Assembly (NCBI RefSeq): GCF_014641195.1
Contig: NZ_BMHQ01000004.1
Coordinates: 235,771 to 299,770, forward strand
DNA: 64,000 nt
Direction of reading: 5' to 3'
From: Marinithermofilum abyssi
GTDB lineage: Bacteria > Bacillota > Bacilli > Thermoactinomycetales > DSM-45169
In this document: piece after piece, positions 20,243-30,439 of the stretch
Position numbering within the stretch: position 1 is the stretch's first letter
How the letters are laid out: the number at the start of each line of letters is the position of its first letter
Made by a program: the position numbers and the translations under genes
The notes under the pieces: model-generated
Database searches by the model: none
What the model saw: only the letters and a program-made list of their open reading frames with translations
Told to the model about the DNA's origin: nothing

Positions 20243-20272
20243 GAAAAAGACCGGCTTTTTATGCCGGTCTTG
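20243..20272 (-). terminator. Intrinsic terminator of the TIM-barrel gene
   Basis: AAGACCGGC and GCCGGTCTT flank a seven-base loop; on the minus strand the hairpin is followed by TTTTTC. Confidence 0.8.
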
Positions 20273-20278
20273 TTGTCT

Positions 20279-21199
20279 TCAGCGTTTTTTTAATTGGCGC
20301 AGGGGTTTAAGTGCGTCTTGCAGGTCTTGTTCCTTGCCGGTCGCCAGCAGAATCGGTATCTCGTCATCCACCTGTTCCGCGAATTCCAGCAGTTCCGGAT
20401 ATGCTTCTTCAGGGAAGGGGGTATGGGTGGTTTGCGGTGTATCTCCCCAGCTGACTGCATAAGAAAGGCGTACCAACACCGTGTTCTTTTGAACTTGCTG
20501 ATAAAATTCGATCCAGTCACGAGTGGTATTCAGGATTTCTTTTTCTGTCGCACCCGCAAACAGGCTGCGGGAGCGGTGCATATAAGAGAGCACATTGGAC
20601 GTGATCCGGGCGTTGGCAGTATCCAGGCAAATCTGCACCTCGGTTGCTTCCGCAATCCGCTGCAGGTGGCGCGGCGTGCGCAAAGCCGGGTAGATGAGGC
20701 CTTTTCCGGGTTCGAAGTAATGGTCACCGCCCATGGGTGCGTTTTCAATACACAGCTGAATGTTGTATTTCAGTGCCGTGGAATGCAGCTGTTCCAACTG
20801 TTCGATAATTTTTTCCACGTAGCGGGTTTTATAATCATGCAACCCGTTAAAGTCCTGGGGGCGGGCATCCAGATACTCAAATACCTCTCCCAGTGTGACA
20901 GCGGTTCCATGACAGACTACATAACGCAAGGAATCCTCTGAAAAGAGTGGCGCTACGGTTTTCAGCCAATACTCCCATTCTTCCAAGATAAAATCTGACG
21001 AGCCGAGTCCCATAGTCTTCGGGGCCCGGAAAGCGATAGGAGATGTATGAGTAGCTTGAAACAAGTCTTGCAACTCATCCTGTGTGTAGCGCGACGAGGG
21101 CAATTGCACTTCAACATGCTTCATCCCCTGATCCGCCACCTGATGTAATTCATGGAGTTCCGCTGATGTCGAAACAGCAAGCGGGTTGGAAAACAGCAT
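20279..21199 (-). CDS. Sugar phosphate isomerase/epimerase-like TIM-barrel protein
   Basis: The 306-residue cytoplasmic protein looks like the xylose isomerase-like TIM barrel / AP endonuclease family 2 fold: HVEVQLPSSRY, RYVVCHGTAV, QLCIENAPMGGDHYFEPGKG and QICLDTANARI place histidine, glutamate and aspartate where this fold binds metal. ATG 21199 follows GGAGGAG. It is a single-gene unit. The substrate is unknown, and endonuclease IV activity seems unlikely because the protein is divergent. Confidence 0.75.
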   Translation of the reverse strand: MLFSNPLAVSTSAELHELHQVADQGMKHVEVQLPSSRYTQDELQDLFQATHTSPIAFRAPKTMGLGSSDFILEEWEYWLKTVAPLFSEDSLRYVVCHGTAVTLGEVFEYLDARPQDFNGLHDYKTRYVEKIIEQLEQLHSTALKYNIQLCIENAPMGGDHYFEPGKGLIYPALRTPRHLQRIAEATEVQICLDTANARITSNVLSYMHRSRSLFAGATEKEILNTTRDWIEFYQQVQKNTVLVRLSYAVSWGDTPQTTHTPFPEEAYPELLEFAEQVDDEIPILLATGKEQDLQDALKPLRQLKKR

Positions 21200-21432
21200 G
21201 TCAAACTCCTCCTAAATCCAACGTGTCCTTCACAATTTTATAGAGAAAAGGATCGTTTAGCAATCTCGAATACAGTATTCCCCCCGCTTCTGGTGTCCAT
21301 AGAAAAAAATGTGGCATCTCTCCTCAGGAAAATGGTTGCAGAAAAAAACATGTCGATATAGTATATACTATATAACGAAGAAGGTATTTAAGTATGACAT
21401 ATTGGTCTGGGTTTTGCTCATTGCAAAAGGAG

Positions 21433-22077
21433 GTGCAACCGATAGAATTAACGAAACGCCAGGAGATGATTTTACAAATCGTCAAAGATGAAGGTCCAAT
21501 CACTGGGGAACAAATCGCGGAGAAATTAAATCTTACCCGGGCCACTTTGCGGCCGGATTTGGCGATATTGACCATGTCAGGGTTCCTGGATGCCCGCCCG
21601 CGTGTCGGATATTTTTATGCGGGGAAATCGGGCAATCAACTCTTGGGGGAACATGTGCGGAAGCTTTCCGTAAAGGACTATAAATCCGTACCCGTCGTGG
21701 TGAAAGAAGAAACCTCGGTTTATGATGCGATTTGTACGATGTTTTTGGAAGACGTAGGTACCTTATTCGTGGTTAAAGAGGGCGGGATCTTGATTGGTGT
21801 TGTCTCCCGCAAAGACTTGCTGAAAAGCTCCATGGGAAATCAAGATCTGCAAACGATTCCCGTGGGAGTGATCATGACCCGTATGCCCAACATTGTCCGT
21901 TGTACCTTGGAAGACAGCCTCTCAGAAGCAGCTGCTAAACTGATCCGGTATCAGGTGGATGCTTTGCCGGTAGTGAAAGAGGCAGAGAACGGAGGCGGGC
22001 TGGAAGTGGTCGGCCGTATCACGAAAACCACGATTACCCGAGCATTCGTCGAATTGGGAGAAGAAGCAACTGTATAA
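21433..22077 (+). CDS. ccpN: Transcriptional repressor CcpN (HTH plus CBS domains)
   Basis: The protein of about 214 residues has an N-terminal winged helix ([24 protein letters not shown]) and two CBS domains ([19 protein letters not shown], then [18 protein letters not shown]). CcpN represses gluconeogenic genes during glycolysis. Alignment with B. subtilis CcpN favours GTG 21433, but that codon lies inside the strong AAAGGAGGTG site; that site would best serve ATA 21442. An ATG at 21394 would add 13 unrelated residues. The start is therefore uncertain. It heads the ccpN-ppsR-ppdK cluster. Confidence 0.9.
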   Translation: MQPIELTKRQEMILQIVKDEGPITGEQIAEKLNLTRATLRPDLAILTMSGFLDARPRVGYFYAGKSGNQLLGEHVRKLSVKDYKSVPVVVKEETSVYDAICTMFLEDVGTLFVVKEGGILIGVVSRKDLLKSSMGNQDLQTIPVGVIMTRMPNIVRCTLEDSLSEAAAKLIRYQVDALPVVKEAENGGGLEVVGRITKTTITRAFVELGEEATV

Positions 22078-22097
22078 GTGCCAGGGAGGGAAGAACC

Positions 22098-22925
22098 ATT
22101 TCGCTAACACCCAGTCAACCCGTTGTATACATTTTGTCGGATTCCGTCGGAGAAACCGCCGAATTTGTGGTTCGCGCCGCCTCCAGCCAGTTTAACGGGG
22201 GTCATGTGGATATCCGGCGCGTACCTTATGTGGATGATAAAAAAATCATTACGGAAACGGTCGAAGCAGCCGCTGATGCCCGTGGAATGATTGCTTTTAC
22301 CATGGTTGTAAGCGAGTTGCAGGGGTATCTTTTGGCGGAAGCCAAGCGGCTCAATGTACCGGTGGTGGACATCATGGGTCCAATGCTGGATGGTCTTTCC
22401 AGCTTGTACGACCGGCCTCCCAAACGGGAGCCGGGATTAGTCCGGAAGCTGGATGATGAATATTTCCGCAAGGTGGAAGCCATCGAGTTTGCCGTCAAAT
22501 ATGACGACGGCCGCGATCCCCGCGGGCTGCTCCGCGCAGATATTGTGTTGATCGGGGTTTCCCGCACCTCGAAAACCCCGTTGTCCATGTATCTGGCCCA
22601 TAAGCGCCTGAAAGTGGCTAATGTGCCTTTGGTACCGGAAGTGGAACCGGCGGAAGAGCTGTATATGATACCACCTGAAAAATGTATAGGACTGACCATT
22701 GATCCCGAGCAATTGAACGGCATACGAAAAGAGCGACTCAAATCGCTGGGACTTACTTCCCGAGCGAACTATGCCAACATGGAGCGCATTCTGCAAGAGC
22801 TGGACTATGCGGAAAAAGTCATGAAACGGGTCGGCTGTCCGATCCTCGATGTATCGAACAAAGCGGTGGAAGAAACGGCTAACATCATCTTAGATATGTT
22901 CCGTAAAGGAGGCAAACCATCGTGA
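22098..22925 (+). CDS. ppsR: Pyruvate, phosphate dikinase regulatory protein (PPDK kinase/phosphorylase)
   Basis: PpsR-family (DUF299) enzymes inactivate PPDK by ADP-dependent phosphorylation of a threonine beside the catalytic histidine and reactivate it by phosphorolysis. The protein has [20 protein letters not shown] at its N-terminus and the P-loop-like [15 protein letters not shown] (about 157-171). The only start that keeps the first beta strand is ATT 22098, seven bases after GGGAGGG; the first canonical in-frame start, TTG 22134, has no ribosome site and would cut into that strand. The stop overlaps the ppdK start. Confidence 0.92.
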   Translation: MSLTPSQPVVYILSDSVGETAEFVVRAASSQFNGGHVDIRRVPYVDDKKIITETVEAAADARGMIAFTMVVSELQGYLLAEAKRLNVPVVDIMGPMLDGLSSLYDRPPKREPGLVRKLDDEYFRKVEAIEFAVKYDDGRDPRGLLRADIVLIGVSRTSKTPLSMYLAHKRLKVANVPLVPEVEPAEELYMIPPEKCIGLTIDPEQLNGIRKERLKSLGLTSRANYANMERILQELDYAEKVMKRVGCPILDVSNKAVEETANIILDMFRKGGKPS

Positions 22926-25564
22926 GCAAAAAGGTCACGCTGTTCCATGAAGGCAGTGCCGATATGAAGAGTTTGTTGGGAGGCAAGGGGGCCAACCTGG
23001 CGGAGATGACCCGGGTGGGACTGCCGGTCCCCCCCGGCTTCACCATTACGACCCAAGCATGTCTGGAGTACTATGAACAAGGGCGTCAATTGATTGCAGA
23101 ACGAAAAGCGGAAATTTTGGAAGCGCTGTCCCGTTTGGAGGAACAAACCGGAAAAACCCTGGGAAATCCGGAAAATCCGCTGTTGGTTTCGGTGCGTTCC
23201 GGTGCGGTGATTTCCATGCCCGGTATGATGGATACCGTTTTGAACCTGGGTCTGAACGACGAAACGGTGGAAGGGTTGTCCAAACTTACGGAAAACCCGC
23301 GCTTTGCTTATGATTGTTACCGCCGGTTCATTCAAATGTATGGGGACGTCGTGCTGGGAATTCAACATTATCGGTTTGAGAGGATCATCGACCAACGGAA
23401 AGAAGCAAAAGGGGCGAAGCTGGACACGGAATTGTCTGCGGAAGATTGGCAATGGGTGATCGAGCGTTTCAAACAATTGATCCGAGAAGAAACCGGAACC
23501 GATTTTCCCCAAGATCCTCGGGAGCAGTTGTACGGAGCCGTCGTGGCGGTCTTTGATTCCTGGAACAATCAACGAGCCAAGATTTATCGCAAGATCCACA
23601 AGATTCCAGACGACCTTGGAACCGCTGTCAATGTACAAATGATGGTTTTCGGCAACATGGGTGAAGATTCCGGAACCGGTGTTGCATTTACACGGAATCC
23701 TTCCACCGGAGAAAAGGAACTGTACGGGGAGTATCTGATCAATGCCCAGGGGGAGGATGTGGTGGCGGGGATTCGCACCCCGGAGCCTATAGCCGCCCTG
23801 GCCGAACGTATGCCGGAGATTTTTGAACAGTTCCAGGAGATTTGCGGCAAGCTGGAAGCCCATTACCGAGATATGCAAGATGTTGAGTTTACGGTAGAGC
23901 GGGGCAATCTTTATATCCTGCAAACCCGTTCCGGAAAACGAACGGCTCATGCTGCGGTAAAGATCGCGGTCGATTTGGCGATGGAGGGGTTGATCGACCA
24001 AAAGGAAGCGTTGAAGCGGGTGGATCCGAATCAATTGGATCAGATTTTGCACCGTCGGATCGATCCTGAAGCTAAGTTGGAGATTTTGACCAAAGGGCTC
24101 CCGGCATCCCCTGGTGCCGCATCCGGGTTGATTGTCTTTGATGCGGATAAAGCGGAACGATGGGCCAATGAAGGGAGACCGGTTATTCTGGTTCGTCCCG
24201 AAACAACCCCGGAGGATATCCATGGGATTGTCGCTGCACAAGGGGTGCTGACCAACCGCGGGGGGATGACCAGTCATGCGGCGGTAGTAGCCCGGGGAAT
24301 GGGTAAGCCGTGTATCTGCGGGTGCGAAAAGGCCAAGATCGATCTCCGGAAGAAGGAAATGAAAGTTGGCGATACGGTAGTGCGGGAAGGCGAGCGGCTA
24401 TCTATCGATGGAGGCACCGGTCAAGTGATCCAAGGAGAAGTGCCGCTGATCGATCCTGAGCTCTCCGCGGAGTTCCAGCAGCTTTTGACTTGGGCGGATG
24501 AAGTGCGCCGGTTGAAAGTGCGGACCAATGCCGATAATCCGCATGATACCGCCAAAGCCAGGGAATTCGGTGCGGAAGGTGTCGGCTTATGCCGAACAGA
24601 GCATATGTTCATGGAAGCGGATCGGGTTCCTTTGGTACGGGAGATGATTTTGGCAGAAAGCTTTGAGGAGCGGCAATCGGCTTTGGCCAACCTTCTTCCT
24701 TTGCAAAAGGAAGATTTCAAAGGTATTTTCCGTGCGATGGAAGGACTACCGGTTACCATTCGCCTGCTGGATCCGCCCCTGCATGAGTTTTTGCCGAATC
24801 TGGAAGAGCTGATCGCCGAAGTAACCAAGTTGTCGGTGACACAAAGTGGCAGCCGGGAGTTGCTGCAAAAAGAAAATGTGCTTCGGAAAGTGCGGTCGCT
24901 GCATGAGTTCAACCCGATGTTGGGTCACAGGGGCTGCCGTTTGGGACTCATCTATCCCGAGATTTACGCCATGCAGGTCGAAGCGATCTTCCGCGCGGCT
25001 ACGGAAACGATGGAAGAGGGGATCACCGTCTGTCCGGAAATCATGATCCCGTTGGTGGGACACGTGAATGAACTGCGTGAAATGCGAAAACTGGTTAACG
25101 AAGTGGCTGACCGGGTAGAGGCCGAAACCGGTCAACCGGTTCCCTATACGGTGGGAACGATGATCGAAGTGCCCCGTGCTGCCCTGACAGCGAATGAGAT
25201 CGCAAAGGAAGCGGACTTCTTCTCTTTCGGCACCAACGATTTGACCCAGACCACTTTCGGGTACAGCCGGGACGATGCCGAAGGGAAGTTCCTGCATCAA
25301 TACATCGACCAGAAGATTTTGCCCGAGAATCCTTTTATCTCTTTGGATACGGAAGGCGTGGGCCAACTGGTGGCGATGGGAGTAGAGAAAGGCCGCCAAA
25401 CCAAACCGGCGCTCAAAACCGGAATTTGCGGAGAGCACGGCGGGGAAAAGAGCTCGATCCGCTTCTGCCATCAGGCGGGTCTCGACTACGTGAGCTGTTC
25501 ACCTTTTCGGGTTCCCCTCGCCCGTCTGGCCGCAGCTCAGGCAGCGCTTCAAGATGAAAAATAG
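22922..25564 (+). CDS. ppdK: Pyruvate, phosphate dikinase
   Basis: The 880-residue enzyme interconverts pyruvate, ATP and phosphate with PEP, AMP and pyrophosphate. Domains in order are the ATP-grasp nucleotide domain ([31 protein letters not shown]), the phosphohistidine domain with [18 protein letters not shown] (about 455) and the PEP/pyruvate TIM barrel ([23 protein letters not shown]). The Thr-Ser-His triplet is the target of PpsR. GTG 22922 follows AAAGGAGG. The operon links a gluconeogenic enzyme with its kinase and with CcpN. Confidence 0.98.
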   Translation: MSKKVTLFHEGSADMKSLLGGKGANLAEMTRVGLPVPPGFTITTQACLEYYEQGRQLIAERKAEILEALSRLEEQTGKTLGNPENPLLVSVRSGAVISMPGMMDTVLNLGLNDETVEGLSKLTENPRFAYDCYRRFIQMYGDVVLGIQHYRFERIIDQRKEAKGAKLDTELSAEDWQWVIERFKQLIREETGTDFPQDPREQLYGAVVAVFDSWNNQRAKIYRKIHKIPDDLGTAVNVQMMVFGNMGEDSGTGVAFTRNPSTGEKELYGEYLINAQGEDVVAGIRTPEPIAALAERMPEIFEQFQEICGKLEAHYRDMQDVEFTVERGNLYILQTRSGKRTAHAAVKIAVDLAMEGLIDQKEALKRVDPNQLDQILHRRIDPEAKLEILTKGLPASPGAASGLIVFDADKAERWANEGRPVILVRPETTPEDIHGIVAAQGVLTNRGGMTSHAAVVARGMGKPCICGCEKAKIDLRKKEMKVGDTVVREGERLSIDGGTGQVIQGEVPLIDPELSAEFQQLLTWADEVRRLKVRTNADNPHDTAKAREFGAEGVGLCRTEHMFMEADRVPLVREMILAESFEERQSALANLLPLQKEDFKGIFRAMEGLPVTIRLLDPPLHEFLPNLEELIAEVTKLSVTQSGSRELLQKENVLRKVRSLHEFNPMLGHRGCRLGLIYPEIYAMQVEAIFRAATETMEEGITVCPEIMIPLVGHVNELREMRKLVNEVADRVEAETGQPVPYTVGTMIEVPRAALTANEIAKEADFFSFGTNDLTQTTFGYSRDDAEGKFLHQYIDQKILPENPFISLDTEGVGQLVAMGVEKGRQTKPALKTGICGEHGGEKSSIRFCHQAGLDYVSCSPFRVPLARLAAAQAALQDEK

Positions 25565-25573
25565 TAAAAACGA

Positions 25574-25607
25574 CAAACCTTCTTCCCATGGGAAGAAGGT
25601 TTTTTTC
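25574..25607 (+). terminator. Intrinsic terminator of ccpN-ppsR-ppdK
   Basis: AACCTTCTTCCC and GGGAAGAAGGTT form a 12-base-pair stem followed by a T tract. Confidence 0.95.
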
Positions 25608-25962
25608 GGGGAGGAAGAGGGGGGATTGTGATGCTGTCGAGACAGAAAAAAATGATATTGTCAAGATCCATGGAGGATTATTTTCTTTGATTGGCGTATA
25701 ATAGTAGTAATTGAAAAGTGCTGCTGCATAAAATCCAGTGAGCATAAAAGGTGGAAGGATCGTACTGGTTATTGTAGAATTAAAGGATATGCAGGCGGTC
25801 CATTTTTTGTTTGAAAAGGGGAGGAAAGATTTACTAAGAAAATTCTTGACGGGAACTTGAAGGATTTTGACGAATCTTGGCGAATAGGTACATGTTGAAC
25901 AGGGGAGATCACAATTCAGGATGTCGGGAATGGCAGAACACAGTTCGAAAGGCGGTGATTTC
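25608..25962 (+). other. Upstream region of dnaG-sigA
   Basis: There is no gene in these 355 bases. A TATAAT box lies near 25698 without a convincing -35, and TTGACG (25867-25872) lies upstream of a poor -10. The macromolecular synthesis operon is expected to start here, but I cannot fix the promoter. Confidence 0.35.
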
Positions 25963-27798
25963 ATGGGGAAATATATTCCCGACGAAGTCATCGACCGCGT
26001 ACGGGAGCATTACGATATCGTCGATGTTGTCGGTCAGACGGTTCAGCTGAAAAAAAGTGGACGAAACTTTTTCGGGCTGTGTCCGTTTCATTCTGAGAAG
26101 ACCCCGTCTTTCTCCGTTTCTCCCGAGAAGCAAATCTATTATTGTTTTGGTTGCGGCGCCGGAGGCAACGTCATCAAATTCGTGATGGAGACCGAACAGC
26201 TTTCCTTTGTGGAAGCTGTCGTCTATTTGGCGGAAGAAGCGGGAATCCCCATTCCTACCGCCGAGCATCCGGCCAACTCGGCTGAAGAGGACCGCCGGCG
26301 ACAGCTGCTCAAAGTGTTGGATATGGCCGCCAAGCTCTATCACCACCTATTGCTCCAGCATGAACATGGGGAGGAAGCCCGCCGGTATTTGTTGCAACGA
26401 GGGTTGACGATGGAGACGATCCGGGAATTTCAACTGGGATATGCACCGGATTCTTATCAGTTTCTCCTACCTTTTATGAGACGGCGAGGTTTTGATGAAA
26501 CATTGCTGGTGGAAGCGGGACTGGCCGCTGAAAAAGAGACGGCTGCCGGACGAAATCGCGTCTATGACCGTTTTCGGGGGCGGGTGATGTTTCCCATCCA
26601 CGATACACAAGGCAACGTCGTTGGATTTGGCGGGCGTATTCTTGGTGACGGACGTCCCAAGTATCTCAACAGCCCGGAAACCTCCCTGTTTCATAAAGGA
26701 CGACATTTATTCAATTTGCACCGAGCCAGGAAATCCATGCGTAAAGAGCAACAAGCCCTGTTGTTTGAAGGCTACATGGATGTGATCGCCGCATGGCAGG
26801 CGGGGATCCGTTCCGGCATTGCTTCTTTGGGTACTTCCCTGACGGAAGAGCAGGCCCGGGTAATTCGGCGTAACGCGGAAACCGCCGTTATCTGCTATGA
26901 TTCCGATGCCGCAGGGCAAACGGCTGCCGAACGGGGGCTGGACGTTTTGAAGGACCAGGGCTGTATCGTCAAAGTGGCTCAGATGCCCGCAGGTCTCGAT
27001 CCGGATGATTATATCCGGAAATATGGAGCCGACGCTTTCCGTGGGGATGTGATCGCTCAGGCATTGCCGTATACCGCTTTCAAATTGGAGGCGTTAAAAA
27101 AGGGAATCAATCTGCAAGATGAGCCGCAGCGGATGAAATATCTGACCAAAGCGCTGGATGTCATTGCCGATTTGCCTCTCGCCATTGAAAGGGACCATTA
27201 TCTCCGGCGGCTCTCGGAGGAGTTTCACGTATCTCTGGATGCCTTGAAACAGGAACAGCGAGTGATCGCGTCGAAGAAGAAGAGGGAAGGCAAGGGGGAT
27301 AAAGGAGCCCGCGAGTGGAATAATGGATATGACGGAGGCAAACACATGGTCGCTTCAGGCCGGAAGCTTTCCGCACATGAAGAAGCGGAAAAACGCCTGT
27401 TGATCATGATGATGCACGACAAACAGATTGCGGAACGGGTTCGGGAATCCGTCGGAGCCGAGTTCAACGTGGAAGAGAACGCCGCTGTCGCCGCTTATCT
27501 GTATGCTTACTACGCAGAGGGACACCCTGCAAATCCCGGCCGCTTTATCCACTATGTTCGGGATGACCGGCTGGTGGAACGGATCAGTGGTTGGATCATG
27601 CAGGATATTCCCGAAAACATCCTGGAAGAAGAAGTGGCGGACTATATCCGGCACATACGCACTTATCCCCTTTATAAAGAGATTGAAGCGAAAGAAGAAG
27701 AAGTAAAGCAGGCAGAGCGTGCTGGCGACATCGCCAAAGCCGCCCGGTTGGGGATTGAACTAATCCAGCTTCGGGAAAAAGTACGGAAAAAGGCTTAA
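25963..27798 (+). CDS. dnaG: DNA primase
   Basis: The 611-residue primase has the CHCC zinc domain (CPFHSEKTPSF ... CFGCGAGG, about 40-64), the catalytic TOPRIM core (LFEGYMDVI, ICYDSDAAGQ) and a C-terminal helicase-interaction region. It makes RNA primers at the replication fork. ATG 25963 follows AAAGGCGGTG and gives the usual N-terminus (IPDEVIDRVREHYDIVDVVG). sigA follows after 30 bases, the classical dnaG-sigA order. Confidence 0.98.
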   Translation: MGKYIPDEVIDRVREHYDIVDVVGQTVQLKKSGRNFFGLCPFHSEKTPSFSVSPEKQIYYCFGCGAGGNVIKFVMETEQLSFVEAVVYLAEEAGIPIPTAEHPANSAEEDRRRQLLKVLDMAAKLYHHLLLQHEHGEEARRYLLQRGLTMETIREFQLGYAPDSYQFLLPFMRRRGFDETLLVEAGLAAEKETAAGRNRVYDRFRGRVMFPIHDTQGNVVGFGGRILGDGRPKYLNSPETSLFHKGRHLFNLHRARKSMRKEQQALLFEGYMDVIAAWQAGIRSGIASLGTSLTEEQARVIRRNAETAVICYDSDAAGQTAAERGLDVLKDQGCIVKVAQMPAGLDPDDYIRKYGADAFRGDVIAQALPYTAFKLEALKKGINLQDEPQRMKYLTKALDVIADLPLAIERDHYLRRLSEEFHVSLDALKQEQRVIASKKKREGKGDKGAREWNNGYDGGKHMVASGRKLSAHEEAEKRLLIMMMHDKQIAERVRESVGAEFNVEENAAVAAYLYAYYAEGHPANPGRFIHYVRDDRLVERISGWIMQDIPENILEEEVADYIRHIRTYPLYKEIEAKEEEVKQAERAGDIAKAARLGIELIQLREKVRKKA

Positions 27799-27828
27799 AG
27801 CGATGAGTCAGGGAAGGAGGGAACCACG

Positions 27829-28953
27829 TTGGCAAACGAGCAAAATGTGAACGTCGATATGGATCAAGACCTCACATTGGAACAAGTAAAAGAACAACTT
27901 ACAGACCTCGGAAAAAAACGGGGTGTGCTTACCTATAAAGAAATCATGGAAAAGATGTCGTCTTTTGATCAAGATCCGCAACAAGTGGATGAGTTCTTTG
28001 AATCCCTCAATGAACAAGGTGTAGAAGTGATCAATGAGGACGATGACAATCTGGTCTTTTCCCAGGACGATGAAGAAGAAAGTGATGCCTTGCTTGAAGA
28101 CGATCTCAGCGTTCCGCCGGGTGTCAAAATCAATGATCCGGTTCGAATGTACCTGAAAGAGATTGGCCGGGTCCCCCTGTTGTCCGCTGAAGAAGAAGTG
28201 GAATTGGCCAAGCGGATCGAAGAGGGGGACGAAGAAGCAAAACGCCGTCTAGCGGAAGCCAACCTGCGTTTGGTGGTCAGTATCGCCAAACGGTACGTGG
28301 GACGCGGCATGTTGTTCCTCGATTTGATTCAGGAAGGAAACATGGGCTTAATCAAAGCCGTTGAGAAGTTTGATTACCGAAAAGGCTATAAGTTCAGCAC
28401 CTATGCCACTTGGTGGATCCGTCAAGCCATTACCAGAGCGATTGCGGATCAGGCACGGACCATTCGGATTCCTGTGCACATGGTAGAGACGATCAACAAA
28501 CTGATCCGGGTGTCCCGCCAGCTGCTGCAGGAATTGGGTCGTGAACCCACGCCGGAGGAGATTGCGGAAGAAATGAATCTCAGCCCGGAAAAAGTGCGGG
28601 AGATTATGAAAATCGCTCAGGAACCGGTTTCTCTGGAAACTCCGATCGGTGAAGAGGACGATTCCCATTTGGGAGACTTCATTCCCGACGATGATGCCCA
28701 GGCTCCGGCGGATGCTGCAGCTTACGAGTTGTTGAAAGAGCAGCTGAAAGATGTGCTCGATACCTTGTCTGAACGGGAAGAGAACGTCCTGCGTCTCCGC
28801 TTTGGCCTGGATGACGGACGGACACGCACCTTGGAAGAGGTAGGCAAAGTGTTTGGAGTAACCCGGGAGCGGATTCGTCAGATTGAAGCCAAGGCACTTC
28901 GCAAACTGCGCCATCCAAGCCGTAGCAAACGGTTGAAAGACTTTCTCGAATAA
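27829..28953 (+). CDS. sigA: RNA polymerase primary sigma factor SigA
   Basis: The 374-residue protein has sigma region 1.1 (acidic, about 10-80), 1.2 ([16 protein letters not shown]), 2 ([36 protein letters not shown]), 3 and 4 ([28 protein letters not shown]), ending SKRLKDFLE. It directs transcription of housekeeping genes from TTGACA/TATAAT promoters such as those seen in this window. The start is TTG 27829 with AAGGAGGG. A terminator follows. Confidence 0.98.
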   Translation: MANEQNVNVDMDQDLTLEQVKEQLTDLGKKRGVLTYKEIMEKMSSFDQDPQQVDEFFESLNEQGVEVINEDDDNLVFSQDDEEESDALLEDDLSVPPGVKINDPVRMYLKEIGRVPLLSAEEEVELAKRIEEGDEEAKRRLAEANLRLVVSIAKRYVGRGMLFLDLIQEGNMGLIKAVEKFDYRKGYKFSTYATWWIRQAITRAIADQARTIRIPVHMVETINKLIRVSRQLLQELGREPTPEEIAEEMNLSPEKVREIMKIAQEPVSLETPIGEEDDSHLGDFIPDDDAQAPADAAAYELLKEQLKDVLDTLSEREENVLRLRFGLDDGRTRTLEEVGKVFGVTRERIRQIEAKALRKLRHPSRSKRLKDFLE

Positions 28954-28970
28954 CGGTTTTGATTGACTGT

Positions 28971-28997
28971 GCACCCCGCCAGGGGTGCGTTTTTTGT
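28971..28997 (+). terminator. Intrinsic terminator of dnaG-sigA
   Basis: GCACCCC, loop GCCA, GGGGTGC, then GTTTTTTG. Confidence 0.93.
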
Positions 28998-29093
28998 TTG
29001 CTATTCTGGTTCAATTTTATCCCTTTTCCGAACACAATGCAAATCTGAAGAAAGCGCTTCACGAAAGAAAAATAGCCATCATTCTAAAAATTC

Positions 29094-29123
29094 TTGAAGG
29101 TATATCGTTCATCCGCCTATAAT
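29094..29123 (+). promoter_or_regulatory. Promoter of the acyl-CoA dehydrogenase operon
   Basis: TTGAAG (29094-29099) and TATAAT (29118-29123) with an 18-base spacer. Confidence 0.75.
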
Positions 29124-29128
29124 AGGTA

Positions 29129-29142
29129 TGGAAGCGCTATCA
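29129..29142 (+). promoter_or_regulatory. Possible CcpA catabolite-responsive element (cre)
   Basis: TGGAAGCGCTATCA fits TGnAAnCGnnnnCA and lies just downstream of the -10 box, where CcpA binding would block initiation. A second, poorer palindrome (TGAAGAAAGCGCTTCA) lies upstream at about 29046-29061. Repression of fatty-acid oxidation by glucose would be logical. Confidence 0.5.
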
Positions 29143-29168
29143 ATATAGACAGATAGGGGTGGATGGAG

Positions 29169-30311
29169 ATGAATTTTGATCTCACAGAAGAACAGAAAAT
29201 GGTGCGCAAATTGATGCGAGATTTTGCTGAAGGGGAAGTGGCTCCGGAAGCGGATGAGCGGGATCGCAGCAAAACATTTCCCCGAGAGATTTTTCAACAA
29301 ATGGCGAAACTCAACCTGATGGGGTTGCCTTTCCCGGAGGAATATGGAGGCGGCGGAGGCGACACCATCAGCTTTGCCATCGCTGTTGAAGAGTTGAGCC
29401 GGGTATGCGCTTCCACAGGGATTACGTACTCGGCACATATTTCTTTAGGCTGTGCTCCCATCTATCTGTTTGGTACCGAAGAACAGAGAAAGAAGTACCT
29501 GACGCCGTTGTGCCGGGGTGAGAGCATGGGAGCTTTCGGGTTGACAGAACCCAATGCGGGCTCGGATGCAGGGGGAACCAAGACACAAGCCCGAAAGGAA
29601 GGGAAAGACTGGGTAATTTCCGGGTCTAAGTCCTTTATCACCAATGCCAGTTATGCCAAATTCCTCGCGCTGACGGCAGTCACTGGCCAAGACGACAACG
29701 GCAAGAAAGAGATCTCGGCCTTTATCGTCCCCACAGATGCCGAAGGGTTCCAGGTTATCGACAATTACGTGAAAATGGGCCTTCACAGTTCCAACACCAC
29801 GGAATTGGTGCTGGATCAGGTGCGTGTGCCGGAGGAAAATCTGTTGGGACAAATCGGGCGAGGCTTTCAGCAATTTCTCGTCACCTTGGACGGCGGTCGG
29901 ATCGGCATAGGAGCGATGGCGGTGGGAATTGCCCAGGGGGCTTTTGAGGCTGCGCTCCGTTATGCCAATGAACGTGTTCAATTCGGCCGATCCATCTCGA
30001 AGTTCCAGGTCATTCAGCATAAATTGGCAGATATGGCGATGAACATCGAGCTGGCCCGCAATATGGTCTACAAGGCCGCCTGGCTGAAGGATCAAGGGCG
30101 CCCATTTACCAAGGAAGCTTCCATGTGTAAACTGTTCGCCTCGGAAACGGCGATGCGCGTCTGTGATCAAGCCGTACAAATTCACGGCGGCTATGGATAC
30201 ATGCATGATTATAAAGTGGAGCGTTTCTTCCGGGATGCCAAACTGACGGAAATCGGGGAAGGCACTTCGGAAATCCAACGCAATATTATTGCCCGGGAAA
30301 TCGGCTGCTAA
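29169..30311 (+). CDS. Acyl-CoA dehydrogenase
   Basis: The 380-residue FAD enzyme catalyses alpha,beta-dehydrogenation of acyl-CoA in beta-oxidation or branched-chain acid breakdown. Family signatures are [17 protein letters not shown] (about 120-136), [18 protein letters not shown] and [39 protein letters not shown], where the Glu of EGTSEIQ is at the catalytic base position. ATG 29169 is seven bases from AGGGGTGG and gives the common MNFDLTEEQ start. Substrate chain length is not evident. It is followed by an acyl-CoA ligase. Confidence 0.94.
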   Translation: MNFDLTEEQKMVRKLMRDFAEGEVAPEADERDRSKTFPREIFQQMAKLNLMGLPFPEEYGGGGGDTISFAIAVEELSRVCASTGITYSAHISLGCAPIYLFGTEEQRKKYLTPLCRGESMGAFGLTEPNAGSDAGGTKTQARKEGKDWVISGSKSFITNASYAKFLALTAVTGQDDNGKKEISAFIVPTDAEGFQVIDNYVKMGLHSSNTTELVLDQVRVPEENLLGQIGRGFQQFLVTLDGGRIGIGAMAVGIAQGAFEAALRYANERVQFGRSISKFQVIQHKLADMAMNIELARNMVYKAAWLKDQGRPFTKEASMCKLFASETAMRVCDQAVQIHGGYGYMHDYKVERFFRDAKLTEIGEGTSEIQRNIIAREIGC

Positions 30312-30439
30312 GAAAAAGGGTGGAAGTGTTTATGGAAAGCGACATCTTCGGATGGTTCGCTCTTTTTTCCTCCTATTTATCCGAAAATTTCAATTTTAGG
30401 AAAAGATCCAAATGAATAATTTGACAGGGGGGAGTTTCG

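Noticed and set aside
19952..20293. Open frame across repeat copy A
   Set aside because: Runs through the non-coding repeat and a terminator; no ribosome site.
22805..24277. 490-codon minus-strand frame opposite ppdK
   Set aside because: Shadow of the well conserved ppdK frame, without ribosome site or domains.
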